Source of the DNA: Candidatus Rifleibacteriota bacterium
GTDB taxonomy: Bacteria > Riflebacteria > Ozemobacteria > Ozemobacterales > Ozemobacteraceae
Reading direction: 5' to 3'
DNA length: 13,173 nucleotides
NCBI GenBank assembly: GCA_029565415.1
Contig: JAKQOH010000122.1
Location: forward strand, 1 to 13,173
The notes below the pieces were generated by a model. It was given only the letters and a program-made list of their open reading frames with translations, had not been told where the DNA came from and ran no database searches. Both the position numbers and the translations under genes were made by a program. Of this stretch, positions 1 to 6,148 are shown one piece after another. Every line of letters begins with the position of its first letter. The stretch's first letter is position 1.

Positions 1-985
1 TCTGAGCGCCGGTGCGAACGCCGCCGCGCAGGGTGAGCCAGGGTCGGGGAAGCGTTTCGAGGCCGAGCCGGAGTTTCGAAAAAAATGTGCCGTCGCTCGT
101 GACATCGGCGAGATCGGCCGCCAGCAGGAGCTTGCGGGTGCGGCTCGACGAGCCGGTGAGAGGGCGGACCGCGGTCCCGATATCGACACGGCGCGGCAGG
201 CGTCCGATCGAGGGATCGACCTCGGACTCGAACAGGTTGCTCACCGAGAGGCCGATCGACTGGTTCCAGGCGTTCGAGAGCCGGTACAGCACGCCCCCGT
301 CGATGTCGAACGCGGCGCCCTTCCGGGCATCATCACGCAGATCGTCCTCGGACAGAGAGGCAAAATCCCGTGCGTCGTAGGTGCGATCGATGCTGCGTCG
401 CGAAAGGAACTTCATGCCCAGGCCCCAGTGGCCGGCCGCCGCGTCACCGAACACGATGCGGTTGCCGGGGATCGGGCGGGCGATGGCGCCGACCAGCACC
501 GAGTCGATATCGCCCTTCGCCCGGATCGCCGGATTGGTCGGCCTCTCGACGCCGATCTGGGCCACCGTCTGGTACAAAAAGGCGGCGCCGAAGCCCGTTC
601 CCCCGAGATAATAGGCGAGATTCGAGGCGACGGTGCGGGCCTGTTGACCCATGACCTCGCTCAGCAGGCGATTGTTCGCGGCGCGGGCCTCTGGGGTGTC
701 GGCATCCGAAAGGCCGTCGGTCTTGTTCTCCACGCGCCGGAGATCCTGATTGATCTCCCCCGTCGCGTCGAGGATGGCGTAGGATTTGTCGGTGATTTGA
801 CCCAGACCGGCCGGATTCGAGAACAGCGCCTGCTGGTCGTCGGCAACGGCCGTGAACGCTCCGCCCATGCCCTGTTGACGCGGCGTTTCATACACCAGGG
901 GGTGGGCTTCCTTCGCCGCAAGCGGTGTGAAGGACAGTGTGGCCAGACACAAGGCAGCCAGAGCAGCTCGCATGATCGGTCGCAT
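1..985 (-). CDS. Outer-membrane beta-barrel protein, PorV/TraF_2-like (partial)
   Basis: The frame stays open from ATG 985 to the left edge (about 328 codons), so the C-terminus is missing. Residues 1-24 form a signal peptide ending near PLAA. Residues 36-62 (RQQGMGGAFTAVADD, then FSNPAGL) match the N-terminal strand and hatch signature shared by FadL/PorV-type barrels and by proteins annotated as TraF_2 or UPF0164. The rest alternates polar and hydrophobic residues with many Gly and aromatic positions, as expected of a barrel. The start lies 2 bases after the stop of the upstream lipoprotein gene and has no clear Shine-Dalgarno, so translational coupling is likely. ATG 973 is a possible alternative start. 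The product probably sits in the outer membrane. The substrate cannot be told, and a transport role is only an inference from the family. Confidence 0.8.
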   Translation of the reverse strand, partial: MRPIMRAALAALCLATLSFTPLAAKEAHPLVYETPRQQGMGGAFTAVADDQQALFSNPAGLGQITDKSYAILDATGEINQDLRRVENKTDGLSDADTPEARAANNRLLSEVMGQQARTVASNLAYYLGGTGFGAAFLYQTVAQIGVERPTNPAIRAKGDIDSVLVGAIARPIPGNRIVFGDAAAGHWGLGMKFLSRRSIDRTYDARDFASLSEDDLRDDARKGAAFDIDGGVLYRLSNAWNQSIGLSVSNLFESEVDPSIGRLPRRVDIGTAVRPLTGSSSRTRKLLLAADLADVTSDGTFFSKLRLGLETLPRPWLTLRGGVRTGAQ

Positions 986-987
986 CG

Positions 988-1839
988 TCAGTTCGCCCCG
1001 TCGATCTCGGTCAGCAGCGCGGAAAAGCTGGCCGCATGCACGTCATGAAACGGATGGACGGCTTCGAGCCGGTCGGCGAGATCCCCGACGGCCGAGATGG
1101 TCGCTCGGTTCGAGGCGCTGAAGCTCCCGGTGAGCCGGGTGCCGTTGACGGGGGAGAGGAACGTCCAGGCATCACCCCGCCCGTCGAACCCGTAGACGAG
1201 ATCGCTGAACGCCTGTTCGAGGGACATGCCCGAGGCGGCCGATCCGCCGATGAAGGCGGCATACAGCTCTGGCCAGGTGGCGGTTTTGGCATCGTTCGTG
1301 GTGAACGTGATCTGGTCGTAGATGTCGAGCCGGCCGTTTTTGTTCGTATCGTATTTCTCGAGCAGCCGCTTCGCAGCGATCAGGGGCGGAATCAGCCCCC
1401 GGGTGAGCCGGTCGGTGCGGGAGGGTGCCGTCACCGTCTGCATCATGCGTGACGCCCGCTCGAGCCGGTCGATGTCCGAGATCGCCGTTGCGCACTGGAA
1501 CCACAGCGCCGCCCGGTCATACGGGCCCACCCCGTTCTGCATCGTGTCGAGCACGGATAGCACCCGGAAGCCGGCGAGGCCGGCCTCGGACTCGGCCAGG
1601 CCCTGGATGACCGGGCCGGTCGCATTCCCGCGGTCCACGAGCTTCTGGAAGATCTCGCGCGCTCCGGTGTAATCCCCGGAGCCGAGCGCCAGATACGCTT
1701 CGTCGACGAGTTCGTCGTCGGTGCGGGCGCTCATGGCCGTGTCCATGCCGTCGAACAGGTTGCATCCCGTCAGGCCGAGCGCGACCCAGAGCATCAGGAA
1801 TGCCCGGAGAATGCGCGCCCCTCTACCCATGCTGAACAT
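988..1839 (-). CDS. TPR-like lipoprotein with EF-hand-type calcium loop
   Basis: The 283-residue product starts at ATG 1839, which has GGGAG 5 bases upstream. The frame is open further upstream, but that part runs into the divergent gene and has no better site. Residues 1-26 are a lipoprotein signal ending in the lipobox LTGC, with Cys26 as the acylated residue. Residues 45-71 (DEAYLALGSGDYTGAREIFQ region) look like one TPR hairpin, and the following helices suggest a helical repeat fold. Residues 164-175, DTNKNGRLDIYD, fit a calcium-binding EF-hand/dockerin-type loop with acidic or amide residues at positions 1, 3, 5, 9 and 12. It is the first gene of an operon with the barrel protein, 2 bases apart, so the two probably work together in the outer envelope. 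I do not recognise a named family. Confidence is high for the lipoprotein and moderate for the calcium loop. Confidence 0.82.
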   Translation of the reverse strand: MFSMGRGARILRAFLMLWVALGLTGCNLFDGMDTAMSARTDDELVDEAYLALGSGDYTGAREIFQKLVDRGNATGPVIQGLAESEAGLAGFRVLSVLDTMQNGVGPYDRAALWFQCATAISDIDRLERASRMMQTVTAPSRTDRLTRGLIPPLIAAKRLLEKYDTNKNGRLDIYDQITFTTNDAKTATWPELYAAFIGGSAASGMSLEQAFSDLVYGFDGRGDAWTFLSPVNGTRLTGSFSASNRATISAVGDLADRLEAVHPFHDVHAASFSALLTEIDGAN

Positions 1840-1943
1840 CGCGACTCCCGAAGATGACGGATTCATTCCGGATATCGGCAGATCCCGGCAGCCCGCGAAG
1901 GGAGTTCCGTCGGGTCGGTGAAACTTTTTCCGTACACCTGTGG

Positions 1944-1985
1944 TATCTAGAGAGGAGAAGTCCTGGAATGTCTGTCGGGAAGGAG
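1944..1985 (+). promoter_or_regulatory. Extended -10 and Shine-Dalgarno of the EEP-family gene
   Basis: TGG TATCTA (TATCTA at 1944-1949, preceded by TG at 1941-1942) fits an extended -10 element. No good -35 is visible at the right distance. Transcription would start near 1956. AAGGAG at 1980-1985 lies 8 bases before ATG 1994 and decides that start over the in-frame ATG at 1940. Confidence 0.45.
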
Positions 1986-1993
1986 CCTTCGTC

Positions 1994-2884
1994 ATGAACT
2001 CCCTGCTTCGCGCCTCCTGTGTCGCCCTGCTGTGCCTGGCCGCCGCCACGGGGTCGGCCGGACCGTTCGATCGCACGACGGTGCTCGTCGACGAGGCGGA
2101 AACCGCGACCGCCTCGCTCGTTCCTCCGAAGACCGTCGAGCAGTATGTGCGCGTGGCTTCCTACAACATTGCCCACGCCCGCGGGAACGAGGAGGGCAAG
2201 ACGAAGAACGAGATCGCCCGCAAGGAGAACCTCGACGGGATCGCGGCGCTGCTGAAAAAGCACGAGATCGATATCGCCGGGCTGACCGAGATTTCCAAGG
2301 GCGATCTGCGGGCGAAGTTCAGAAATCAGCCGAAATATATCGCCGAGCATGCCGGAAACCTGCATTACGCCTACGGCGAAAACGTCAGTCGGCTGCTCGG
2401 TCTGCTGGCGACGCAGGGAAATGCCGTCGTTTCACGGTTCCCGATCCTCTCGTCGAAGAACCACGTGCTGTACCGGACCGACCCCAAGCATGAGCAGCGG
2501 AGCTGCCTCGAGGCCGTTCTCGATCTGGGAAACGGCCGCCGGCTGTGCGTGCTCGTCGCGCATCTGAGCCTCCTGCCCGAGGAGTCGACGAAGCAGATCG
2601 AAGAGATCTGGAAACTGGCGATCGACAGCAAACATCCGGTCGTCCTGATGGGGGACTTCAACTCCCGCCCCGGGAGTGCCCGGATCAAGTGGCTGGCCAG
2701 CCGCATGAAGGACACGACGGCCAACGTGAACACGACGTTCCTGAACAAGCCCGACGTGAAGATCGATTATATTTTCAGCTATGGTTCGATCCGGGCCGGC
2801 AAGGCGTTCGTCGACGGGTTCGAGCAGGGCTACTCGGATCACGGCTGCCTCATCAACGACCTCTGGATCCGCTACCTCCGCTGA
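1994..2884 (+). CDS. Secreted endonuclease/exonuclease/phosphatase-family protein
   Basis: The 296-residue product has a signal peptide (about residues 1-23, MNSLLRAS... ending SAG). The body is an EEP fold (Pfam PF03372 type). All the usual active-site blocks are visible: SYNI with Asn58, the metal-binding Glu99 in LTEI, GNAVVSR at 142-148, His190 in VAHLS, Asp221 and Asn223 in GDFN, Asp258 in IDYIF, and SDH at 281-283. The enzyme therefore looks intact and Mg-dependent. The family includes DNases, sphingomyelinases and inositol phosphatases, and the sequence does not separate these. The export signal argues for an extracellular or periplasmic phosphodiesterase. The gene stands alone and is divergent from the lipoprotein/barrel operon. 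Its stop is immediately followed by a repeat-rich intergenic region. Confidence 0.88.
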   Translation: MNSLLRASCVALLCLAAATGSAGPFDRTTVLVDEAETATASLVPPKTVEQYVRVASYNIAHARGNEEGKTKNEIARKENLDGIAALLKKHEIDIAGLTEISKGDLRAKFRNQPKYIAEHAGNLHYAYGENVSRLLGLLATQGNAVVSRFPILSSKNHVLYRTDPKHEQRSCLEAVLDLGNGRRLCVLVAHLSLLPEESTKQIEEIWKLAIDSKHPVVLMGDFNSRPGSARIKWLASRMKDTTANVNTTFLNKPDVKIDYIFSYGSIRAGKAFVDGFEQGYSDHGCLINDLWIRYLR

Positions 2885-2968
2885 ACGAGAGAAACGCACC
2901 GCAGAGGCGCCGAGGCGCGGAGAAGAACGAGGAACGGTTCACCACGGAGACACCGAGGCACAAAGAAG
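2883..2968 (+). repeat. Two tandem copies of a degenerate ~43-bp repeat
   Basis: Copy one (2883-2925) and copy two (2925-2968) each run from GAACGAG through a CACCGC/CACCAC core and an (A/C)CCGAGGC block to AGAAG. They differ at scattered positions. The first copy overlaps the stop codon of the preceding gene. Repeats of this type (CACCACGGAGGCACGGAG style) are, from memory, scattered in many environmental bacterial genomes. A third copy lies in inverse orientation at 3172-3214. Confidence 0.65.
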
Positions 2969-2994
2969 GGTGGAACATAGATCTGCGCTGTTTT

Positions 2995-3014
2995 GGGCGG
3001 ATCGCGATCCGCCC
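2995..3014. repeat. Perfect 20-bp palindrome
   Basis: GGGCGGATCGCGATCCGCCC is an exact 20-base palindrome, followed by CTACGG. As RNA or single-stranded DNA it would form a tight stem. No T-tract follows, so it is not a typical intrinsic terminator. Sequences of this GGGCGG...CCGCCCCTAC type recur between genes in several bacterial groups (recalled, not checked). Confidence 0.75.
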
Positions 3015-3050
3015 CTACGGTTGTCGGTATCTTCTCAGAAAGGGAACCGA

Positions 3051-3083
3051 ATCCGCAGATGACACAGATGTCGCAGATGAACG
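3051..3083 (+). repeat. Nine-base tandem repeat (CGCAGATGA type)
   Basis: Three adjacent nine-base units are visible: CGCAGATGA (3054-3062), CACAGATGT (3063-3071) and CGCAGATGA (3072-3080). This resembles another family of short intergenic repeats and lies inside the inverted-repeat cassette. Confidence 0.55.
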
Positions 3084-3091
3084 GCATGATA

Positions 3092-3112
3092 AACGAAGGA
3101 TTCTTCTTCGTT
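3092..3112. repeat. Small stem-loop
   Basis: AACGAAG (3092-3098) pairs with CTTCGTT (3106-3112) around a 7-base loop. It lies between two convergent genes. It has no poly-U run on either strand, so a terminator role is only possible, not shown. Confidence 0.4.
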
Positions 3113-3171
3113 CTCGTCAGATGAGCCCAGGCGTTCATTCCTCTTGGTGGGGATTCAAGAGTTTGCCCGGA

Positions 3172-3214
3172 CTCTGTGTCTCTGTGCCTCGGTGGTGAAA
3201 CGTTCCTTCGTTTT
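3172..3214 (-). repeat. Inverted third copy of the ~43-bp repeat
   Basis: Read on the minus strand, this begins with an AACGAAGGAACG block, then TTTCACCACCGAGGC, then ACAGAGACACAGAG. It matches the copy at 2925-2968 over most of its length. The two form imperfect inverted ends of a segment of about 290 bp. It ends 8 bases before the asnA stop codon. Confidence 0.62.
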
Positions 3215-3222
3215 TCCGAGGT

Positions 3223-4245
3223 TCAGAGGAGGGGGATGCCGCGGTCGCGGAATGCCTGTTCGGTTTCGGTCGGCCAGACGCTGGCCTGGACCTCGCCGAG
3301 ATGGGCTTTTTCGAGCAGATACAGGCAGAGGCGGGACTGGCCGATGCCGCCGCCGATGCTGAGCGGGACCGTGTTCTCGAGGACGCCGCGGTGGAATTCG
3401 AGTTCGCGGCGGTCGCGCAGGCCGGCCATCTCGAGTTGGCGTTCGAGAGCCTGGGCGTCGACGCGGATGCCCATCGAGGAAAGCTCGAGCGGCTTGCCGC
3501 GCACCGTGTCCCAGACGATGATATCCCCGTTGAGGCCGCGGGTTCCGGGGCCGGTCGGGGTGCTCCAGTCGTCGTAATCCGCCGCGCGCAGGTCATGCGG
3601 TTTGCCGCTGTCGAGCGGGTGGCCGATGCCGATCAGGAACACGGCGCCGAACTCGCGGGCGATCTCGGCCTCGCGCCGGGCCGGCTCCAGCTCGGGATAG
3701 CGCCGTTCGACCTCCTCGGCGTGGAGGAAGGTCACATGATCGGGAAGCTTCTGCCGAAGAACCGGGAAGGCGCGCGTGACATCCCGGTGGGTTTCGAGGA
3801 TGGCGTCCCAGATATTGTTGACGATATATTTCAGATGGTCGAGGCTGCGTTCGGCCGGGGTGACGACGCGCTCCCAGTCCCACTGGTCGACGTAGATGCT
3901 GTGGATCTCGTCGACGAGCTCGTCCTTGCGGATGGCATCCATGTCGGTGTACAGGCCGCGGCCGGGCTCGAAGCCATACCGGCCCAGGGCGTGGCGCTTC
4001 CATTTTGCCAGGCTGTGGACGACCTCGATCGTCTCGGGGCGGAACTTCGTGACGAACGAAACCGGCTTCTGGGTGCCGGCCAGGTCGTCCTGGAGGCCGT
4101 TGCCGGTTTTCAGGAACCGCGGCGCCGTGACACGGACGAGGCGGAGCCGTTCGGCGAGACGATGCTCGAAGGCATCCTTGACGTGCTTGATCGCGTGTTC
4201 GGTCGTGAACAGATCGAGGGCCGGCCGGTAACGTTCTGGAAACAT
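3223..4245 (-). CDS. asnA: Aspartate-ammonia ligase (asparagine synthetase A)
   Basis: The 340-residue product makes asparagine from aspartate, ATP and ammonia in the cytosol. It follows E. coli AsnA (330 residues) along its whole length. Conserved blocks include QDDLAGTQKPV (52-62), GLYTDMDAIR (97-106), HSIYVDQWDWERV (115-127), GAVFLIGIG (200-208), YDDWSTP (224-230), LNGDIIVW (238-245), ELSSMGIRVDA (254-264) and GGGIGQSRL (298-306). These are class II aminoacyl-tRNA-synthetase-like motifs. ATG 4245 has AGGAG 6 bases upstream and fits the family N-terminus, so I prefer it to the longer open frame. The gene is transcribed alone, with its own promoter. Its C-terminus is a few residues longer than the E. 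coli protein. Confidence 0.96.
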   Translation of the reverse strand: MFPERYRPALDLFTTEHAIKHVKDAFEHRLAERLRLVRVTAPRFLKTGNGLQDDLAGTQKPVSFVTKFRPETIEVVHSLAKWKRHALGRYGFEPGRGLYTDMDAIRKDELVDEIHSIYVDQWDWERVVTPAERSLDHLKYIVNNIWDAILETHRDVTRAFPVLRQKLPDHVTFLHAEEVERRYPELEPARREAEIAREFGAVFLIGIGHPLDSGKPHDLRAADYDDWSTPTGPGTRGLNGDIIVWDTVRGKPLELSSMGIRVDAQALERQLEMAGLRDRRELEFHRGVLENTVPLSIGGGIGQSRLCLYLLEKAHLGEVQASVWPTETEQAFRDRGIPLL

Positions 4246-4260
4246 ACAACTCCTGTCGCA

Positions 4261-4308
4261 ATGCGGTATTCCGAGCCCTTCGCCCGAGGCTGCGGGGGGA
4301 ATCCGCAT
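4261..4308 (-). promoter_or_regulatory. Inverted repeat in the asnA leader/start region
   Basis: ATGCGGTATTCC (4261-4272) pairs with GGAATCCGCAT (4298-4308). This gives 11 base pairs with a one-base bulge, around a 25-base loop that itself contains AGCC/GGCT. The distal arm overlaps the predicted transcription start. It could therefore be an operator or a 5' leader hairpin sitting just above the Shine-Dalgarno. Confidence 0.4.
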
Positions 4309-4310
4309 CG

Positions 4311-4339
4311 AATGTACCAAGTCCGGCTCCGACAATCAA
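4311..4339 (-). promoter_or_regulatory. asnA promoter
   Basis: On the minus strand TTGATT (4339-4334) and TACATT (4316-4311) are separated by exactly 17 bases. TGG precedes the -10, giving an extended -10 as well. Transcription would start near 4304, leaving a leader of about 60 bases. Confidence 0.65.
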
Positions 4340-4381
4340 GGCCCGAATGCCGAAAAGAGGCTTCCGAGGCCGTCTTCGCGA

Positions 4382-4410
4382 TTGACGATCCCCTGTACCG
4401 CCCGTATAAT
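4382..4410 (+). promoter_or_regulatory. Near-consensus sigma70 promoter, apparently leaderless
   Basis: TTGACG (4382-4387) and TATAAT (4405-4410) have an ideal 17-base spacer. The usual start point 7-8 bases after the -10 falls at 4417-4418, which is the A of ATG 4418. There is no Shine-Dalgarno in front of that ATG, so the mRNA would be leaderless. Confidence 0.75.
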
Positions 4411-4417
4411 CGAATGC

Positions 4418-5566
4418 ATGAAACGCCTTTTCGTGATGATCGCCGTTCTGCTGAGCCTCGCCGCCATCGGCTGCGGGGGCGGCGGCGGCAGCAACCCCGT
4501 CAGCACCACCACCACCCCGCAGATCTACGAGATTTCCCCGACGAGTGGATATCCTGGAGATCTGGTTACAATCCGCGGGGCAAACTTTGGTGGCGCAGGC
4601 ACATATAATGTCGTTACCTTCAACGGGATTCGTTGTGATCATACCATCTGGACGGATACGCTCATCTATTGCTATGTTCCTTCTGCTATTGCCGGTAATG
4701 GGGCTTTTGTTGTTACGGCCGCCTCTGGCTTGTCGTCGAGCCCCTACTCGCAGTTTTCGATCCTTTCTCCTCAGAATATCAGTGTCAATCCCACTTCTGG
4801 CATTCCTGGGACCTATGTGACGATCTCAGGAACTGGTTTCGGGCCATCATCATCGACTTCACAAATCAGGTTCAATGGTGTTCCGGCCACGGATGTTTAC
4901 TGGACCTCAACCTTTATTTCGTGTCGAGTTCCCGCAAGCAGCCAGAACGGTACGATTCTTACGATAAATTTTGCAAATGGATCCACGTATTCAACGACAT
5001 TCAATTATGTCTATCCTAGGGCAAGCCTTTCAGCTGTCGATTCCCCGAATACGACGGGCAACTATGTCGGTGCAAAACTCGAGATCGTCGGACAGGGATT
5101 TGGAAATTCCCAGGGAGATTACAACGCAAGATTAATGTTCGGTTCTACCCCTGTCTATCCAAATAGTTCATCTTGGACATCAAATAGAATAATATTCAAT
5201 ATACCATATGTTTCTGGCATTGCGAATTCTCTCTCTGCTCATGAAATAAGGCTGACTCTCAACGATCGGGAATATGTTGCCGGTAGCTGGTATCTGGCAA
5301 AACCCAATGTTTCGGACGCCGCGCCCGGTACTGTCTATGATGCGGACGCAATGATTACGTTGAATGGTCAGTATCTGGGCCTCGGAGAAACGAGTTCTTA
5401 TCTCATGGTTGGCGGTGTTCGGATTCAGCCAATGAATACGACATGGACGGATACCTATATCTCGTTCAGAAATCCATTTTCATCGGTCATTGGCTCTCAG
5501 GAAAAAACCGTGTATGTTGTTGTTGGTGGGGTTCAGTCAGATCCCATAACCATCAAGGTTGAATGA
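4418..5566 (+). CDS. Lipoprotein with four IPT/TIG-like Ig-fold domains
   Basis: The 382-residue product starts with a lipoprotein signal, MKRLFVMIAVLLSLAAIGC, in which Cys19 is acylated. A Gly/Ser/Thr-rich linker (20-34) follows. Four repeats of about 80-95 residues come next (about 35-117, 118-199, 200-295, 296-381). They carry the IPT/TIG pattern of ISPTSGYPGDLVTIRGANF and VNPTSGIPGTYVTISGTGF. Each also has a WTxxxI motif near its middle (IWTDTLI, YWTSTFI, SWTSNRI, TWTDTYI). This suggests a surface-anchored binding or adhesive protein; no ligand can be named. The signal-encoding part is about 78% G+C (4441-4500), while the body falls to about 27% (5161-5220), unlike every neighbour. It is the first gene of a two-gene unit with the next small protein. 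Confidence 0.9.
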   Translation: MKRLFVMIAVLLSLAAIGCGGGGGSNPVSTTTTPQIYEISPTSGYPGDLVTIRGANFGGAGTYNVVTFNGIRCDHTIWTDTLIYCYVPSAIAGNGAFVVTAASGLSSSPYSQFSILSPQNISVNPTSGIPGTYVTISGTGFGPSSSTSQIRFNGVPATDVYWTSTFISCRVPASSQNGTILTINFANGSTYSTTFNYVYPRASLSAVDSPNTTGNYVGAKLEIVGQGFGNSQGDYNARLMFGSTPVYPNSSSWTSNRIIFNIPYVSGIANSLSAHEIRLTLNDREYVAGSWYLAKPNVSDAAPGTVYDADAMITLNGQYLGLGETSSYLMVGGVRIQPMNTTWTDTYISFRNPFSSVIGSQEKTVYVVVGGVQSDPITIKVE

Positions 5567-5570
5567 GGAA
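5565..5570 (+). promoter_or_regulatory. Shine-Dalgarno overlapping the upstream stop codon
   Basis: GAGGAA begins inside the TGA (5564-5566) of the lipoprotein gene and lies 3 bases before ATG 5574. This supports ATG 5574 over the TTG at 5559 and implies translational coupling. Confidence 0.6.
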
Positions 5571-5573
5571 ACG

Positions 5574-5993
5574 ATGCAGGAAGCGATCACGAAGATCAAG
5601 GAGGCGCTGCAGCTGATCGACGAACTGAAACGTCAGTTCTCGGTGCGGCGCCATCCGGATGGCTGCAGCAAGCTTTTGTACACGGGCGTGGCCGAGTCGA
5701 ATCTCATCGACAAGCTGATGCCGGTCGTCGAAAAGCGGTTTGGCCCGGCTTACAAGCCGGCGGGCCAGTCGGCGCTGCTGAAGAACTGGTTCGACGGGTT
5801 CGTCAAGGGCGTCGGGGGCATCCGGCGCGACCAGACGCTGTTCCGGCTCGATATTTCGCCCGAGCTGAGCATGTTCTGCGCGTTCTGGCCCTGGGGCTCC
5901 GAGCCGGTCAAGACCTCGATCCGCATCGGCCTCCTCTGCGCCGACGAGGATCTCGAGAAAAAGATGGAGTCCGCCCTCCAGGGGTGTTTCTGA
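5574..5993 (+). CDS. Small protein of unknown function
   Basis: I do not recognise this 139-residue product. It has no signal peptide or membrane segment, so it is probably cytosolic. Residues 1-23 look like an amphipathic or coiled-coil helix (MQEAITKIKEALQLIDELKR). The middle holds a Gly/aromatic-rich part (QSALLKNWFDGFVKGVGG). A strand-like segment follows (LFRLDISPELSMFCAFWPWG), and the C-terminus is acidic and helical. The gene begins 8 bases after the stop of the Ig-fold lipoprotein, with its ribosome site overlapping that stop, so they are almost surely co-transcribed. Its codon use is G+C-rich like the general background, unlike the lipoprotein gene. Confidence 0.75.
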   Translation: MQEAITKIKEALQLIDELKRQFSVRRHPDGCSKLLYTGVAESNLIDKLMPVVEKRFGPAYKPAGQSALLKNWFDGFVKGVGGIRRDQTLFRLDISPELSMFCAFWPWGSEPVKTSIRIGLLCADEDLEKKMESALQGCF

Positions 5994-6106
5994 CGCCCCT
6001 GCCCGCTTTTCACGCAAACGGGAACTCCTCGAGCCGTGGGGAGGGGCGAGAAGGGGTGCATTTGCCCTGACTCTCTTCGGCCTCACCCCGGAGGGGGCTG
6101 CTGCTC
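5994..6106. other. Intergenic region with G-rich/C-rich inverted segments
   Basis: CGCCCCT (5994-6000) can pair with AGGGGCG (6042-6048), and CCCG (6002-6005) with CGGG (6019-6022). No run of T follows, so a terminator for the upstream pair is uncertain. A GGGGAGGGGCGAGAAGGGGTG block and a later CTCACCCC are weakly complementary. Confidence 0.3.
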
Positions 6107-6115
6107 TGGTATAAT
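6107..6115 (+). promoter_or_regulatory. Extended -10 promoter of the amylase gene
   Basis: TGG TATAAT is a perfect extended -10. There is no recognisable -35 17 bases upstream, as is common for extended -10 promoters. The start would be near 6122, giving a leader of about 27 bases that includes a purine-rich ribosome site (AGAGGGGG) before ATG 6149. Confidence 0.6.
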
Positions 6116-6148
6116 CAAAAGAATCAGATTTACCAGAGGGGGCGGAAG

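Larger units (their letters stand above)
2885..3222. other. Gene-free, repeat-rich region between convergent genes
   Basis: This 338-base stretch separates the convergent EEP-family gene and asnA. It holds only repeats: two direct copies and one inverted copy of a ~43-bp unit, a 20-bp palindrome, a nine-base tandem repeat and a short stem-loop. The short open frames here carry no recognisable protein and are mostly the repeats read as codons. I see no RNA gene. Confidence 0.7.

Noticed and set aside
2995..3014. Intrinsic terminator for the convergent genes
   Set aside because: The palindrome is perfect but no T-run follows on either strand.
2883..3214. A CRISPR array
   Set aside because: There are only three imperfect copies, one inverted, with no regular spacers and no cas genes.
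3301..4608. A 435-codon open frame antisense to asnA
   Set aside because: It mirrors the codon structure of a G+C-rich gene, shows no recognisable family, and asnA on the other strand is unmistakable.
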